NCBI GenBank assembly: GCA_003342895.1
Contig: PTFA01000410.1
Location: 419,478-483,477 of the forward strand
Origin: Casuarius casuarius
Taxonomy: Eukaryota; Chordata; Aves; Casuariiformes; Casuariidae
Reading direction: 5' to 3'
Length of the DNA: 64,000 bases
The position numbers and the translations under genes are program-made. Of the stretch, positions 50,651 to 62,420 are shown piece by piece. Under the pieces are notes generated by a model. That model ran no database searches and had not been told where the DNA came from. It saw only the letters and a program-made list of their open reading frames with translations. Numbering within the stretch: position 1 is the first letter of the stretch; each line of letters starts with the position of its first letter.

Positions 50651-50682
50651 GCCTCACAGCCCCCCTCACAGCCCCTCACAGT
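50651..50682. repeat. Short tandem repeat, CCTCACAGCCCC unit
   Basis: CCTCACAGCCCC is repeated about 2.5 times with small changes. Confidence 0.8.
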
Positions 50683-53600
50683 TCTCTGCAGAGTTGAAAG
50701 CCCCTCTTAGTGCCACCAAATTGCAAAGGCAAAAGCTGAGGTCCAACAAGGCCAAGTTTGCTCGTGGTTTCGAACATGGCTTCTGAAGCTGTGTACCTCA
50801 GNTTCTGGGGTACAGATTTTGTTGCAGGTTTGGAACGTGAACGTGAATGTTTGAAACCTGAGGTTAGGAACTTGCCTGTGCTTGGGAGATGNAAGCGATT
50901 TAAACTGTGGTGGTTAGTATGTTTAATAGGCATCACCCAGAATTATGTCTGCCGGGCAGTCAAAACCGCTGTCTTGTCTGTGCTTGCCCAGGAGGATCCT
51001 TGCTGGAGCTGGAATTCAAAACTGGATTCCCCGAGTGGAAAANCGCTGCCCTAAGCATGAAAAACAGTGCTCTTTCCTCTTGTGCTTTCCATGCGTGATC
51101 ACAGTAAAGGAAAAATGGAACGTGGCAGTTCTCTGCGGAGCTGATCGCTTCTTCTGCTAGCCAGAAGCACTGCTTACAGTGAGCTGTGCTTGCCTGGACA
51201 GCTCTTCAGAAGTTTTGAGGAAGGAAAGTTGAGAATGAGAATAAAGCACTTGAAATCTCTGAGGAAGAGGGGAAAAATTATCTGCTGGATAAGTGGTCCC
51301 TGGAGTCCAGCACTGGCAAGAAAACCTGCCCCTAACAGTTTGAAAAGCCGCATTGGTTTTTATGCTTAACTAATAGATGGAGGAGAGAAAGGAAATATAT
51401 CTATAAAGATGTTGCTGATGGAAATGATTGTACTTGTATATAAAACAGAAGACAGTCGAGCCAGCTTGTGATGAATATTCAGCTGGGGGGGATGTGGTGC
51501 TACAGGGGTTGCATCCACCCCAGTATCTGCATTCCACCGAGAGTCTTTGAAAATTTATTGCTCATTTTAATCACTGCTAGAGAATGAATTGGCAGAACTA
51601 TTACTGGATGGGCACATCGCATAGATTTTATTTACATATCCTTGTGACAGAATAACAAGGAGTTTTCATATGTATTTTTAATTTATTTTGATTTCATTTG
51701 TTCTTTAAAAAAAGAAATCTTTGTGTGCTTTCCCTAAGCTAGACAGCTCTTGCTTGGTGTTTAGGACTCTTGAGCTAGTTCATGTTGCTAAACAATCTGG
51801 TGAAGTCTAAATAAGCTGTCATGTATATAGGGCTAAAAGGAAGGGAGTGGCCCTTGAGACTAGAGTCTTGTGCGTGTAACTGGAATTAAAACAGCCCCAA
51901 GACTGAGACTTGAAGACTCATCTTAGCTCTAAGATTCTTCTTTTGCCCGTTCAACTCTTTTTCCTTCTGGTAAGCCTGCAAGAAGACCAGTCAGGAGCTG
52001 AAATTTATTTTTGGTGAGTTTTCAAGCTTCCCTGAAAGTCNTCTTGCCCTTCAGTGCCATGGCTGAGACTCTGGAACATGTCAGTCCTCTTCAGCCGTAA
52101 CTCAGCACCATCACTGTAGCCTCTCCAACAGGTCCCTTCTGTTTTGAGTACAATAAACTGGTTAACTCGTAAGAACTGCTGTACTGGGCCCAGCAAGATC
52201 CATCTGNTGGCATCCCCTGTCTCTATTAGTTGCTGCTAAAGGATTTTTAAGGAAGATGGTAAGGACAGGGCAAGTATGTAGTTGCGGTTTCCCTAGGCTC
52301 CCGCATCATTGTATTTAATAGCCTTTGATGGACCTTTTAAGGAAAGCAAACATCCACTTGTGATTCAAGTGTGTTCTGTCTTTTTCCATTCAGAACATCC
52401 TCTGGTGGCTGGTTCCAGTTTAAGCATGGGTGATATGAAAAATGTCTTTTGGTTGTTATGAAAAGTGTCTGTTCACTAAGCTGCACACGCAACTCTATAT
52501 AATATAAAGTAGAAGCAGGGGTAGAGCAGCCTCGCAGTGAAGGCCATTTTAGTGCTTTCTTTAAACCCACAAGAATCACCTGAAGACAGTGTTTGCCCTT
52601 CCTGAGAAAGAACCATTCCCAAAGTCCCCAAAGACTGTAATATTCTTATAGCTTGGTTTATGTCCCTGACATGTTTTGCAGCTGAACCTAAGCTTATCAT
52701 CCTGGTTTCCTTTAATCTTTTAAAATTCTTTTCATGTGATGTGAAAGACAGTGTCCTCCACATTTGTAGGTTTTTTGCAAGTGTTTGGTTCTGCTGGTGC
52801 TGTGCTTTTGCACCTCTTCTCTCTGAATATTTTCCCGTAAATGTAGTAATGCCTGGGAGGGGTGCCATACGGGATAAGGAGTAATCAAAGCCAGTGAGCA
52901 TGATTACCATGCCCGTATTAGCGACAGGGAGCTAGCCCTTATTATCTCAAGGTGATGCCTGACAAAGTACTCATGGGGTGTATCTCTTATTAAAAAGAGT
53001 AGCCTGTTCCTCATGCGTTTGGCATCGCATCACAAGAACCTCTTCGCGCAGGTGAGCACAGGAGTCCAGTTGCCTTCAGCACAAGAGCAGAATACCCGTC
53101 TTTGCATTTCTTCCAGTGCACGTAACACCAACGTAATTCACTTAAATGCCAGTGATGTACCATAAAAGTTTAATCAGAAGAACTGAAGATGAATTTTCTG
53201 AGGGTGAAAACAGTCGCCACTGATATCATTTCTCCCTGCAAAACAGGAGGGGATGTTGCTTTCTCTGGCTGCTGGTTTCCTTACCAACAAACGCAGACAA
53301 GGTCAGGCTCTCTTTGCGGCTGACTCCTCCAACAGAAATTGTCTGGCAAGAGCAAGACGTGAGTCAGATACGCTGCTCCGGTTGCTGATCCTGGCAGCAC
53401 TTGGTATCGTGTCTCGTTAATCAATGTTCATTGAGATCCTCTGGCTAGCANGCTTCTGTGCATAACAGGACGAGAGTGGAGCAAAGGGTCTCCGGGAGCT
53501 CAAGTTCAAGGGAAGGAGGCTTCTCCNGGGCTAGGCACTGCCGTGGCTGCCCTAGCAGCTGCCTTGACCTGCGCGCGTGCGCTGTCTTCATCCCCGGAGC

Positions 53601-54316
53601 GGAGATCCTTCAGGCAGCTGGGAGGGGAGGTGAGCCCTGAGCTGGACGCTGTGCTTTGGTCCAGCTCGGGCGGGATGTTGGAGAGCAGCATCGTCTCCCT
53701 CCTCTCCTGAGACATTGGCTCTGCTGCAGTGCAGGTGCTCTATACCAGAANACTGCTGCTCTCGAAATCACAATCTGCAGGGAAAAAAACGAAACAAAAC
53801 CCCCCAAAGTGTCCCTATTTCAAACAATCGTTCTGAAAAGACAGAAAAAGAGATTCTTACTTAGGAAAAGCGATAGTTCCTGGTTGATGAATACAGTGCA
53901 AAATCCAAGATTATTGGTGGTTTTTTTAGTTGCAGGTACCCAGACTGATCTAAAATATGTTTTTCTCAGTGGGTTTTTCTCTTTTACCATGTCCGCTGTT
54001 GTCAGCGTGTGTTGTGGCAGCTGCCTTTGGCCCAGGGAGCAACTTGCTGCCAGCGTTACCTGGCTGCCTGCATCAGCTGGCACTGAAGATGCCCGATGCC
54101 ACTGCAGCTTCCAGAGCAGCTCCGAGGAGTGAGGCCACGTCATCACGGAAGAGATGCCACATTTTAGTGGCAGGTTTCTCCAGAATGGAGCCCAAGCAGA
54201 AACAATAGTGCAGTGACTTGGAAAAAGCACTGTAACTGGTGCAGTCCTTCACACATGAAGTGGACTTGCCTCCTGCCCAGAACCTTTTACTGTGCGGGTT
54301 TTCCAAGGAGGAGACC

Positions 54317-54327
54317 GGGGGGGGGGG
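54317..54327. repeat. G11 homopolymer
   Basis: Eleven consecutive G bases; length may be unreliable or polymorphic. Confidence 0.85.
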
Positions 54328-55588
54328 TCTTTCCAGAAGAGGAGCATCCTCTCCTGCCGTTTGTGCACGGCTTCCCGTCTGTCCNTAACCCAGCCCAGTC
54401 ATTCAGTGTTATGACAACAAAGATTATGTTCTCCTCGCTTTAAGAAAAAGACAGAAGAGGAGGGAAGAAGAAAAGATTTGTCAAGATATATAGAAAGACA
54501 CAGATATATGGAAAGAGCAGTACTTGGAGCCTGGTGATATATATGAAGCCGGGGGGNGACACGCTGTTGGCACGCTGGATGCTGTCCCACAAGTGGTGTT
54601 CCGCTGGGATCCAGGAGAAGTTATTGCTCCACACGAGGCATCAGGACTGATGGCATCTCTCTGTTACACACTCGACTGATAGCACCAGCCAAAATTGGAT
54701 TGTTGGCTATTTATTTTTTTTTAACTTCTGTCAGAGTCACTACCAGCCCAGGAAACACTGGCAACCTGGCTGACAGGTTTTATCTGTTCTGGCTGTGACA
54801 GCAGTGTCCTGCTGCAACTTTTGAAACTGGTTTCTCGTTTTCTTAGAAATCTCTTCTTATTTCCCCTTCTGTGATTCTGTGTGTGGAGGAGATGTGAAGC
54901 TGCAGTGCATTATATTTTGCGTTATTTCAGTCTTCAGTTCCAAATGCAGTAAACTAAGCTGGATGGAAAAAATGCATGAGTCCCTAGCCCTAAAAGACCC
55001 TGCTTCCTTCTGACCGGAGGTGAAAGAAAGTAAATGTCCTAACTAAACAGGTTTTTCCTGTGCTGTCCTGCATGTTGTTGTGTGTTTGTCTGCAAAGCAA
55101 TTGTGTCTGACTTTCCCAGCCTTAAAAAATAGGACACATCATTAATACTCTNCCATCCCTTCTGAGATGTCATAGAGTTTGATTCACAGGTGCTTTTGAG
55201 GGAGTTGAAATCTCTGAGTAGAAGATGTTTGGAAGGTGAGGAAACAAATATAGGTAGAATATTTAAACTCTTACTTTTCAAAATAAGCAAGCTCATAATG
55301 TGTTAACATCTCATTAGGAAATTTGAGAAATATCATTGTTCTCACCCATAAATACTATAGTCCTGACTTGCTTTCTNTAACACTCTTAGAGAAGCAGTGT
55401 GATGTCTTCCCAAATAAACTATTTTTCACATCAGATGCAAAACCGAAGTTTCTGACTGCTGCGCATGAAAGTGCGCTTGCTAGCCAAGGGCTTTGCAATC
55501 CTTCATGGGAAAAACTATATAGATACCAGTTGTTCCTGTTGTTGCTTAGAAAAGCATTTTGATCCTAACATTTTCTTCCCTTCCGCAG

Positions 55589-55703
55589 TTCCAGGAAGAG
55601 CAGCGCAGGAGAGAGATAGAAGAACGCCGGAGGTTTCCCCTGGAGCAGCGGCTGAAAGAGCACATCATTGGTCAGGAGAGTGCGATAGCAACCGTGGGAG
55701 CAG
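55589..55703 (+). CDS. CLPB: CLPB exon 7: charged helix and entry to AAA+ domain
   Basis: This 115-base exon lies between a TTCCCTTCCGCAG acceptor and a CAG|GTAGGA donor. It encodes [12 protein letters not shown], a highly charged helix likely to form a coiled coil, then [19 protein letters not shown] and AIATVGA. The HIIGQ motif is the conserved lead-in to the AAA+ nucleotide-binding domain of the HSP100/ClpB class, where it contributes to the adenine pocket. The exon ends in phase 1 inside an Ala codon. The next expected exon, with the Walker A loop, is not present before base 64000. One ambiguous base lies 12 bases past the donor. Confidence 0.97.
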
Positions 55704-56344
55704 GTAGGATCCCTNGCCCGCTTCTCTTCCAGAGCTTCTGCTCCGCAGGGAAAATGTGCTGTTTCCTAAAGCTGTGATCTGGGGCTACCTTCAAGCAGAT
55801 CACAGCGGTTAATTGAGGTGGATGAGTGACTCACAGCGCGGTCCAGCAGATACTTCATGGCTGTGAGAGACCGCACTTGTTCTTGTCACAGGAGGGGCTT
55901 TTTAATGTGCAGCAGCAAAGAGGGTAATGAACTGGATGTAGATGCCTAACAGATGCTTTTTTGTCAGGCACTGGCGTTAGAGGCTTACCAGCCCTTCCAC
56001 TCAGGATGATTTCTCTCTAGACTAAACATAGAAGCTTGAAGGTTGAAGTTACTCGCTGAGATNTGCTTTCCACCTTTGAGCGTGGAAGCAATTCTCAGCT
56101 AGAGGACTGAAACACAGAGGCTGAACTTGGTGACACTTGAGCATGGATAGAACCATCTTTTTCACAAGACCATTGGTCTTAGGGATATTATTCATTAATA
56201 ATTCACTAGCAGTTTTGCAGGGCATGTCCATAAACCCTATACACACAGACTGCTTGGGGGAATTTGTCTGTATCCCTCACAAATTTGGGGCTCTGTTCTG
56301 AACAGAATACAAGCACATACTTCAGCCGCACTTTTCTGGCCATG

Positions 56345-56725
56345 TCTGCTATGACAGAGCAGAGGGCAGTTTAGCCCGGTGTCCTGTCACTGATAATAAA
56401 GCATAGGGAAAAATGTGTTAGCAAGACAAATAGAGAGAGATATTTCCCCACTTTACTCTCCCAGTTTCCAGCAACTTGCAACCCAGGAACAGTGTGAGCC
56501 AAAAGTTAAATCTTCGTGGATAGCAGCCCACAAGGGATTTTTCTTCCATGAATTTGTCTGTTTTCTTTTGAGCTCTTGTAAACTTTTGGCCTCTGCAGCA
56601 TCCTTTGGCCGGGAGTTGCATAGCTAGTGAGGAAATACATCCTTTTATGTGTTTTAAATCTGCCTCCAGCTAATTTCACCTAGTGCCCTCTAGTTCTTGT
56701 GTCAAGAGAAGCGATTGTTGCTGAA
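56345..56725 (-). mobile_element. Ancient CR1 (reptile/bird type) 3' region
   Basis: The antisense words follow old sauropsid CR1 elements: TTTGTCTGTTTTCTTTTGAG, CTCTTGTAAACTTTTGGCCT, GGCCGGGAGTTGCATAGC, TTTATGTGTTTTAAATCTGC, CTCCAGCTAATTTCACCTAG, TGCCCTCTAGTTCTTGTGTC. High divergence marks it as much older than the copies at 29.5 and 38.3 kb. Confidence 0.7.
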
Positions 56726-57579
56726 AAAACAGTTGCTCAGCCGAAGCTGCTGCTGTTCACGACACAAAGCCGTCTTAGCCTCAGAGCCCATCGCTTTCCA
56801 TGGGAGTCCGGAATCTGGTCCCGCTTTGCTCAGCGGGAGTTAAGATCCCCGGTTCTGGTGTTAGTCTAAAGGTATCCGGGCTTGTGGGAGGGTAGGATGG
56901 ATAACAGCCAGCAGAAGGGTTATCTGCCTCCTGAGCTCGTTCCGTTTTCACCTTTCTGGAAGCGTTTTTCAGTAAATACTGAGGACAATATTAAAGCAAA
57001 ACCCTTGGACAGTAGCATGTTCCTGTGACTTTTCCCTGCTCTATTTGCGAGCCCCTCACAGATGCGCATAGGTGGACGTCCTCTCCTCTTGCTATGCCAC
57101 TGCCAAGGGAGAGGACTGTTGTGTGACGCACCTGCTTAAGAGACTGTATTTTAACGCAGTTTCCCTTTGCTAGCCTGCTTCTGTTGTTTTCTAGCTGGAA
57201 AGCAGCGTTAGCTGTCTGCGCTGCAGAGTCGATAAAACGCTTTGTGGTTTATCTCTGTCTGTGCTGCAAACAGTGCGGGCCTGGTGCAAGCTCGGTTACC
57301 TGGTGTTTCCTTTTGTGAATCTGCTGGAAAACCTTGGGCCCATGGTCCCAAATGGAGTACTGGTGCCTTTTTATCGAGGTGTTTTTCCCAAACTTCAAAT
57401 TCTAAGTTTCACTTATAAAAATTAAAAAAAATTAAATAAATGCAGCGAATAAATGCGGAGCCTGGCCTCTGGTGGCTCTGCTGAAACCATGCAGAAGTGC
57501 AGCAGGGTTCGGAGGGAAGGGTAATGCCTTTCATTAGACCCTCTGACGGAGCCGGGGAAAAAACAGACCAGCTTTTAGG

Positions 57580-57780
57580 CACCCAGGCCTCAACAGAAAC
57601 CACAAATTTCAGATGAGCGCAGACAGTTGCTCTGAGCTTAACTTCATTATGTTCATCAATTAGGCAGTTTGGGAGAAGAGGGTGTTGGGCAGCTGTGGAG
57701 CAGAGGGGGATGTTTTCCAGCTATATCAGTTAGCCTAATAGACGTTATTAGCTCTCTCTGCAAGTCTTGCTTTCCTTATA
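57580..57780. promoter_or_regulatory. Candidate conserved non-coding block
   Basis: Homeodomain-like cores occur close together: TTCATTATGTTCATCAATTA, CAGTTAGCCTAATAGACG, TTATTAGCTC. There are no repeats or coding signals. Weak, motif-based evidence only. Confidence 0.22.
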
Positions 57781-58124
57781 CTGCGTTACCGCTGCAAAGC
57801 GCAAGCCCGCGGCATCAGTTTGACTCTGCAGAAAGCCCGAAAGTGCAGCGCCGCGAGGTCCGAGGCACCGCGGCCCGGGGAAGCGGTGCTGCCTGCATCC
57901 GTGCATCCTAGTGCAGTGCCTGAAAAATGGACAGCTAGGCAAGACGAGGCTGAGGTCAGGCCAGAACCGTGCGCAACGCTGTCATAAATACAAAAAACAT
58001 ACCAGCAGAGTTAACAAAGCCGAGTCCTATGCGATCCCGGAGCCCTCGGAAGAGCGAGCTCTCCCCCTGCAAGCACAACAGACACCCTCTGTGTTTTGAG
58101 AGCGGCTGTGCCTGGGGGCAGCAG

Positions 58125-58615
58125 TATGGGCTAATTGGGAAGCTTTGATTAATGGGTAGTGCCTGTTTCTGACACAGGTGGTGTTTGTGCGCATTAAAGT
58201 GGCTGCCTTTATGGAGGTTTCTCTTATTGAATTATAGGGAATGTGCTTGATACCCCTGCAGCCTCAGGACATCAGACCGAAAGGTAGCGGGAGAGTCTCT
58301 GTCCCCTCCTCCCCTCTCCCCTCCTGCCCCATTTTTGTTGTTTTGTTTCAGGAAGGGCGAATTTAGAGACATGACTTTTTCCTTCCAAGCGCTTCCTATC
58401 TATTTTTATTATTTTTTATTCGCAGCTGGTTTTGCTGCCGCTTTGCGGACTCCACGTGCCTCCTGTTTTGCGCTCACTGATACAGTTTCTCGGCTAGGAG
58501 ACTTGCTGCACAACGTGCCTCGAGATTTACCAAGCCTAGCTGATACGTTTAATTTATAACTGCTGCCTTAATTGAATAATCTGATTTAATCTGTCACCCG
58601 GTGCATGATCCAAAC
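58125..58615. promoter_or_regulatory. Candidate conserved non-coding block
   Basis: AT-rich segments with homeodomain or SOX-type words (GGGCTAATTGGGAAGC, TTTGATTAATGG, GCGCATTAAAGTGG, TTGAATTATAGGG) lie around a C-rich centre. A second cluster follows (GTTTAATTTATAACTGC, CCTTAATTGAATAATCTG). Suggestive of an enhancer; unproven. Confidence 0.25.
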
Positions 58616-61600
58616 AGTCCCCAGGGAGCTTCGGCCAAGGATGCAAAGGGAACGGGAGCCCTGGGGTTTGCTGTGCGGGTCCAGGGAGTGGGGACGCGTG
58701 GAGACGGCGACCGTCAGGGCTCTGCACCGCGGACACGGTCGCCTGCCCTCGGCACACGAGCGATAACTCGGCACTGCTGCCGCGGAGGGTGGAAGCCCTT
58801 CCCGTTTCCACAAAATATACCAGAGCCCTGCTGCTCTCTTCTCCATTGCATAAAATAGGAGAGATGATGGCAGGGCTGTGATATGCTGGATGATGGTAAC
58901 GCGATCGTAGCAGGCCGTCTCCGAGGGGTCGGTATCCCTCCTAGTGCTCCGGACGGGAAGGCTGCTGCCTAACGGGAGCCGGTCTGGCTGCGGCTGGAGG
59001 ATGCCGTCCCCTGCGCGGGCGAGGAGGTTTGTTTCCTCTTAACAAAATCCAGATGAAATATTCCATCTTGTAACACGTCAGAAAAAAACAGGCAGGTCGT
59101 TCCTGTGATCCCAGCAGCTAATGGAAGCAGTTCATGCAAACGAACAGCTAAAAGGCTTATGATTGTGTTTCCAGGGCACTTCCATAAATTATTGTACCCT
59201 GAATCTGGTTAGCTTTCGCTTGCCTGTTCACATGAATATACAGAGACACCAGGGTGGAACAAGGCGTACTTCGCAGGGATCCAACAGAAAGAATCTCCCG
59301 ACTAAGATTATAAACCAAAAGAGAGCATTTTTTTAAAAGTGCGTATCTTTTTTGTTCTGTGATCTCATATCCTAACTATGCTGCCGGAGAAAGAATACCT
59401 CCTTTTACACATATAGAACATTTGCCAGGCAGTGATCGCTTAGAGGTGGAGTTCCAAAACCACAATTTTCCAGTGTTGATTTTCTAAGCCTTTTGGATTG
59501 AAGCTGTGTTAAGACTCTTCCTATAGTTCAGTAAGGAGAGAGGGAGAAAAATTGTTGTTTATTTTTTCATGTAGAGAATTTGAATAAAGGCGAGTGTGGA
59601 AAGTCCACTTTTTAATTATAAAATTACAAATTTTGAACATGCTGAGCAGCCATAATGTTGAAAATAGTTGGAGTTTCAGAGCTGAAGGAAAATGGATGAG
59701 CAGAGATATGATCTTGCTTTGATCCCAAGGAAACTGTTTTCTGTGTGGACAAGATAGATTTCTTTACAAGTCCTGTATTTTAGTGTGCGTAGGCACTTGT
59801 GTTACTGAGGCAGGTTGCCCACGAGTCTATATGAAATACGGAGTGAGCACTTGGAACACGTCCCAACCCAGGCAGGTCAAACTTTCCAGGGAAGCATCTT
59901 TGATCCAGTTTGAGGTTCTTCTTCTGCATGTTAGAAGCGCTGCAAGTGGGGCCTGGCCAGCAGGTCCTTTGGGATTGTGGTAGATCCCATAGGAGACTCC
60001 TCAGCTGGTGAAATCCAAGCTGGGAAGCCAGCTCTTGGTGTGGTCCATAGCTTCCGAGCCGCGACAGAGGAGAGCGATCCCACGGTGGGTACGGAGCTGG
60101 AGACGGTCACCCCTGCGGTACCCTGCGCCTGGGCGGCCTAAGAAGCACCACTGAATGAATTGATTTGATAAATGGACATTTATTACACTCACAAATTGGC
60201 TGAAACCAATTTTGGTCACATCAACCCCTGATAACTGCTAGGGTATTGATTTGTGTAAAGTAATACAGTGAATTTATCAGTTCAATAGCAAGCTGAAGGG
60301 CCTCTCAGAGACACAGCGCTACAGTTACGCTGTTACAGATGTACGAAATAAAGTGGAAGCACTGCAGCAACACTGGAAATGGCTCCAAAGAAGAAGGCCC
60401 AGGCGTCATCATCAGCCTCTCTGCTTGGACATTGGGTCTGGATATCTTAATGAAATTTCGGTAAAGCAGTGTGACCTGCGTCTGTTTATTTATTTATTTC
60501 TGCCAACCTTGACATTAGAGGAGGAAGGAAACAGCTTTCCGAGAGGCGTAGGATGGATTTCTTGCATGAATATCAGTGAAAAACAGTCAACGTGGCAGGC
60601 AGCTGCTTTGGGGGGCACAGACACCAAGGGCAGGAGTTCTTCTGTGAGGGTTTTTGCTCTTACAGAAGTTTTAATCCTTCAGACTGTCACTGATGCGGTG
60701 TTTTGTCCTAAGATGGCATCTTGTTCCCTTTTGCTGGGGTTAAATTGTGCCGTGGCCGGCATTAGGATTTGGAGAACCATGCCCGTAAAACTTGGGTGTT
60801 CAGTGGCCCCTCTCTGGTAGCAACCAGAATTTTTCAGGTTTTCCAAAGCTTAAGAGCGCTGAGGGTAGGCGGCGTGGTAGAATAAGTCATAATTTTAAGC
60901 CTACTTATAGCAAGGATTTTATACCTCATCACTCTGTGTTGATCTAACTAACTCATTCTGTAAAACGATGATCAAGAACACCCTCTAGCCAAGATCTAAT
61001 TCTGAATCACAAGCACTAACTTTATGGTAGTTTTTTATGGCGTGGTTTATATCATTGGAGTTGCTATGAGTGAGCTGAGCGTTTATCCATAAAGTCTGGT
61101 ATCCTGCTGCAGAGGAGAGTGAAAAAAGACCACGCTTAACCTAGCTGCCTTTGGACCGTCGTACGCGCTGACCCCTGCAAGTGGTCACTCCGTGCCCTGA
61201 AGCTAAAGTTTATTACCTTTATTATCTTAGCTGAAATAGCTGCAGAAATTGTCGGTGGTCATGTTATTCCCCATCAATTTAAAAAAAGAATATCCACCCG
61301 TGGTACTTGACCTCACGTTTGCTGTGATAAAGGCAGACAGGCTTTGCCTGTGATGCCTGGGAGGACGGAGGCACCAACTCTCATCTCCGTGTCGGCGGAG
61401 CTGCAGGACGGGCTTTTAAAGCCTGCCCCAGTGCTTTCCTTAGGGCCGTCGTTCTGCTCTTGCCTTTCTCCCCCAGGAAACGTTTGGCCTCGGTGACACA
61501 GCTATCGCTCTCGCAGCAGCCCGTGTCCATCCTGCTCGTTGTGCTGCTGTCTCTGCGTTTTCCTTGCTGAAGCTGTGCCTTTTGCAAAGCACTGTGCGTC

Positions 61601-61929
61601 CAGGGAGCCCCTCCACGCCGCCGGCCATGCTCCCGCCGCTGGGTCTGAGCTGCGCACGCACCCGGGCCGGCTGCAGGTGAGACTCCTCCGGATGCAGTGC
61701 AGTCGGGGAGCTTGGCTCCACGCCTGCGCTAATTAAGCCTTGACAAGAGTCAGGACTTATTAGCGTGGCTGAGGCACTGGATAATGCATCTAGATTGCGT
61801 CCAGGAATAAACTGGCAAGTCCACGGGGCGCTGTGGCTGGAGTCTCCGCCAGCTCTACAGTCCGTGTGCTCAGCCCCGTTTTGCAGGGTAGACGTGCTGC
61901 CCCTGGAGTTTAGCGTTAAAGTGGGCTCT

Positions 61930-62420
61930 TAGGACCGTTTAGTCTGACCTGCTGCGTAGAAGCGATACAAGCCTTTAGCTTCTGGCTGAGCTAAAACCGT
62001 CTTTTAGAAAGACAGCCCGTCTTTTCCTACAGACTCTGCAGGTGATTCGAGCTTCAGTCACACTCCTATTTGTAGGCTGTCCTAATGGTTAAACACCATG
62101 ATTGTTAAAAAGCATTCTGCCTTACTTCTAGTTTGAATTTGTTTAGCTCCGGCCCCTGGAGCATGTTAGATCTTTGCTAGATTAGCGAGTTCTGCGCTTT
62201 CTTGTGTGGGTACTTAATGACTGTGGTCAAGTCAACCCTTAAACCTCTCACCATTAACCTCAGTAGATTGAATTTTTCTTGCTCTACAAGGCAGGTTTTC
62301 AGACTTACTTGAGGCTTTCTACTTATCTTCCTAATCCCCACCAGCTTTATCGGCTTTCATCCTGCCTGGGTGTCCTACCTGCACTCCCCAAGTACAGACG
62401 CAGGCTTGGAGGAGTTCGTC
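61930..62420 (-). mobile_element. Ancient CR1 (reptile/bird type), longer 3' copy
   Basis: The word order matches old sauropsid CR1 elements read in antisense: TTTAGTCTGACCTGCTGCGT, TAGCTTCTGGCTGAGCTAAA, CTTTTAGAAAGACAGCCCG, CTAATGGTTAAACACC, TTCTAGTTTGAATTTGTTTA, TGACTGTGGTCAAGTCAACC, CAGTAGATTGAATTTTTCTT, and ACAAGGCAGGTTTTCAGAC. This long collinear run makes the assignment firm despite divergence. Confidence 0.8.

Larger units (their letters stand above)
49791..55588 (+). other. CLPB intron 6
   Basis: This is an intron of about 5.8 kb. It contains a short CCTCACAGCCCC tandem near 50.66 kb, a G11 run near 54.32 kb and several single ambiguous bases. I recognise no transposon with confidence and no exon. 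Frames such as 53656-54132 have no domain and contain unknown residues. Confidence 0.7.

Noticed and set aside
60379..60440. ATGGCTCCAAAGAAGAAGGC, a lysine-rich start recalling a processed ribosomal or myosin light-chain pseudogene
   Set aside because: Similarity ends after about 10 codons and a stop follows soon after. No poly-A tail or longer match was seen.
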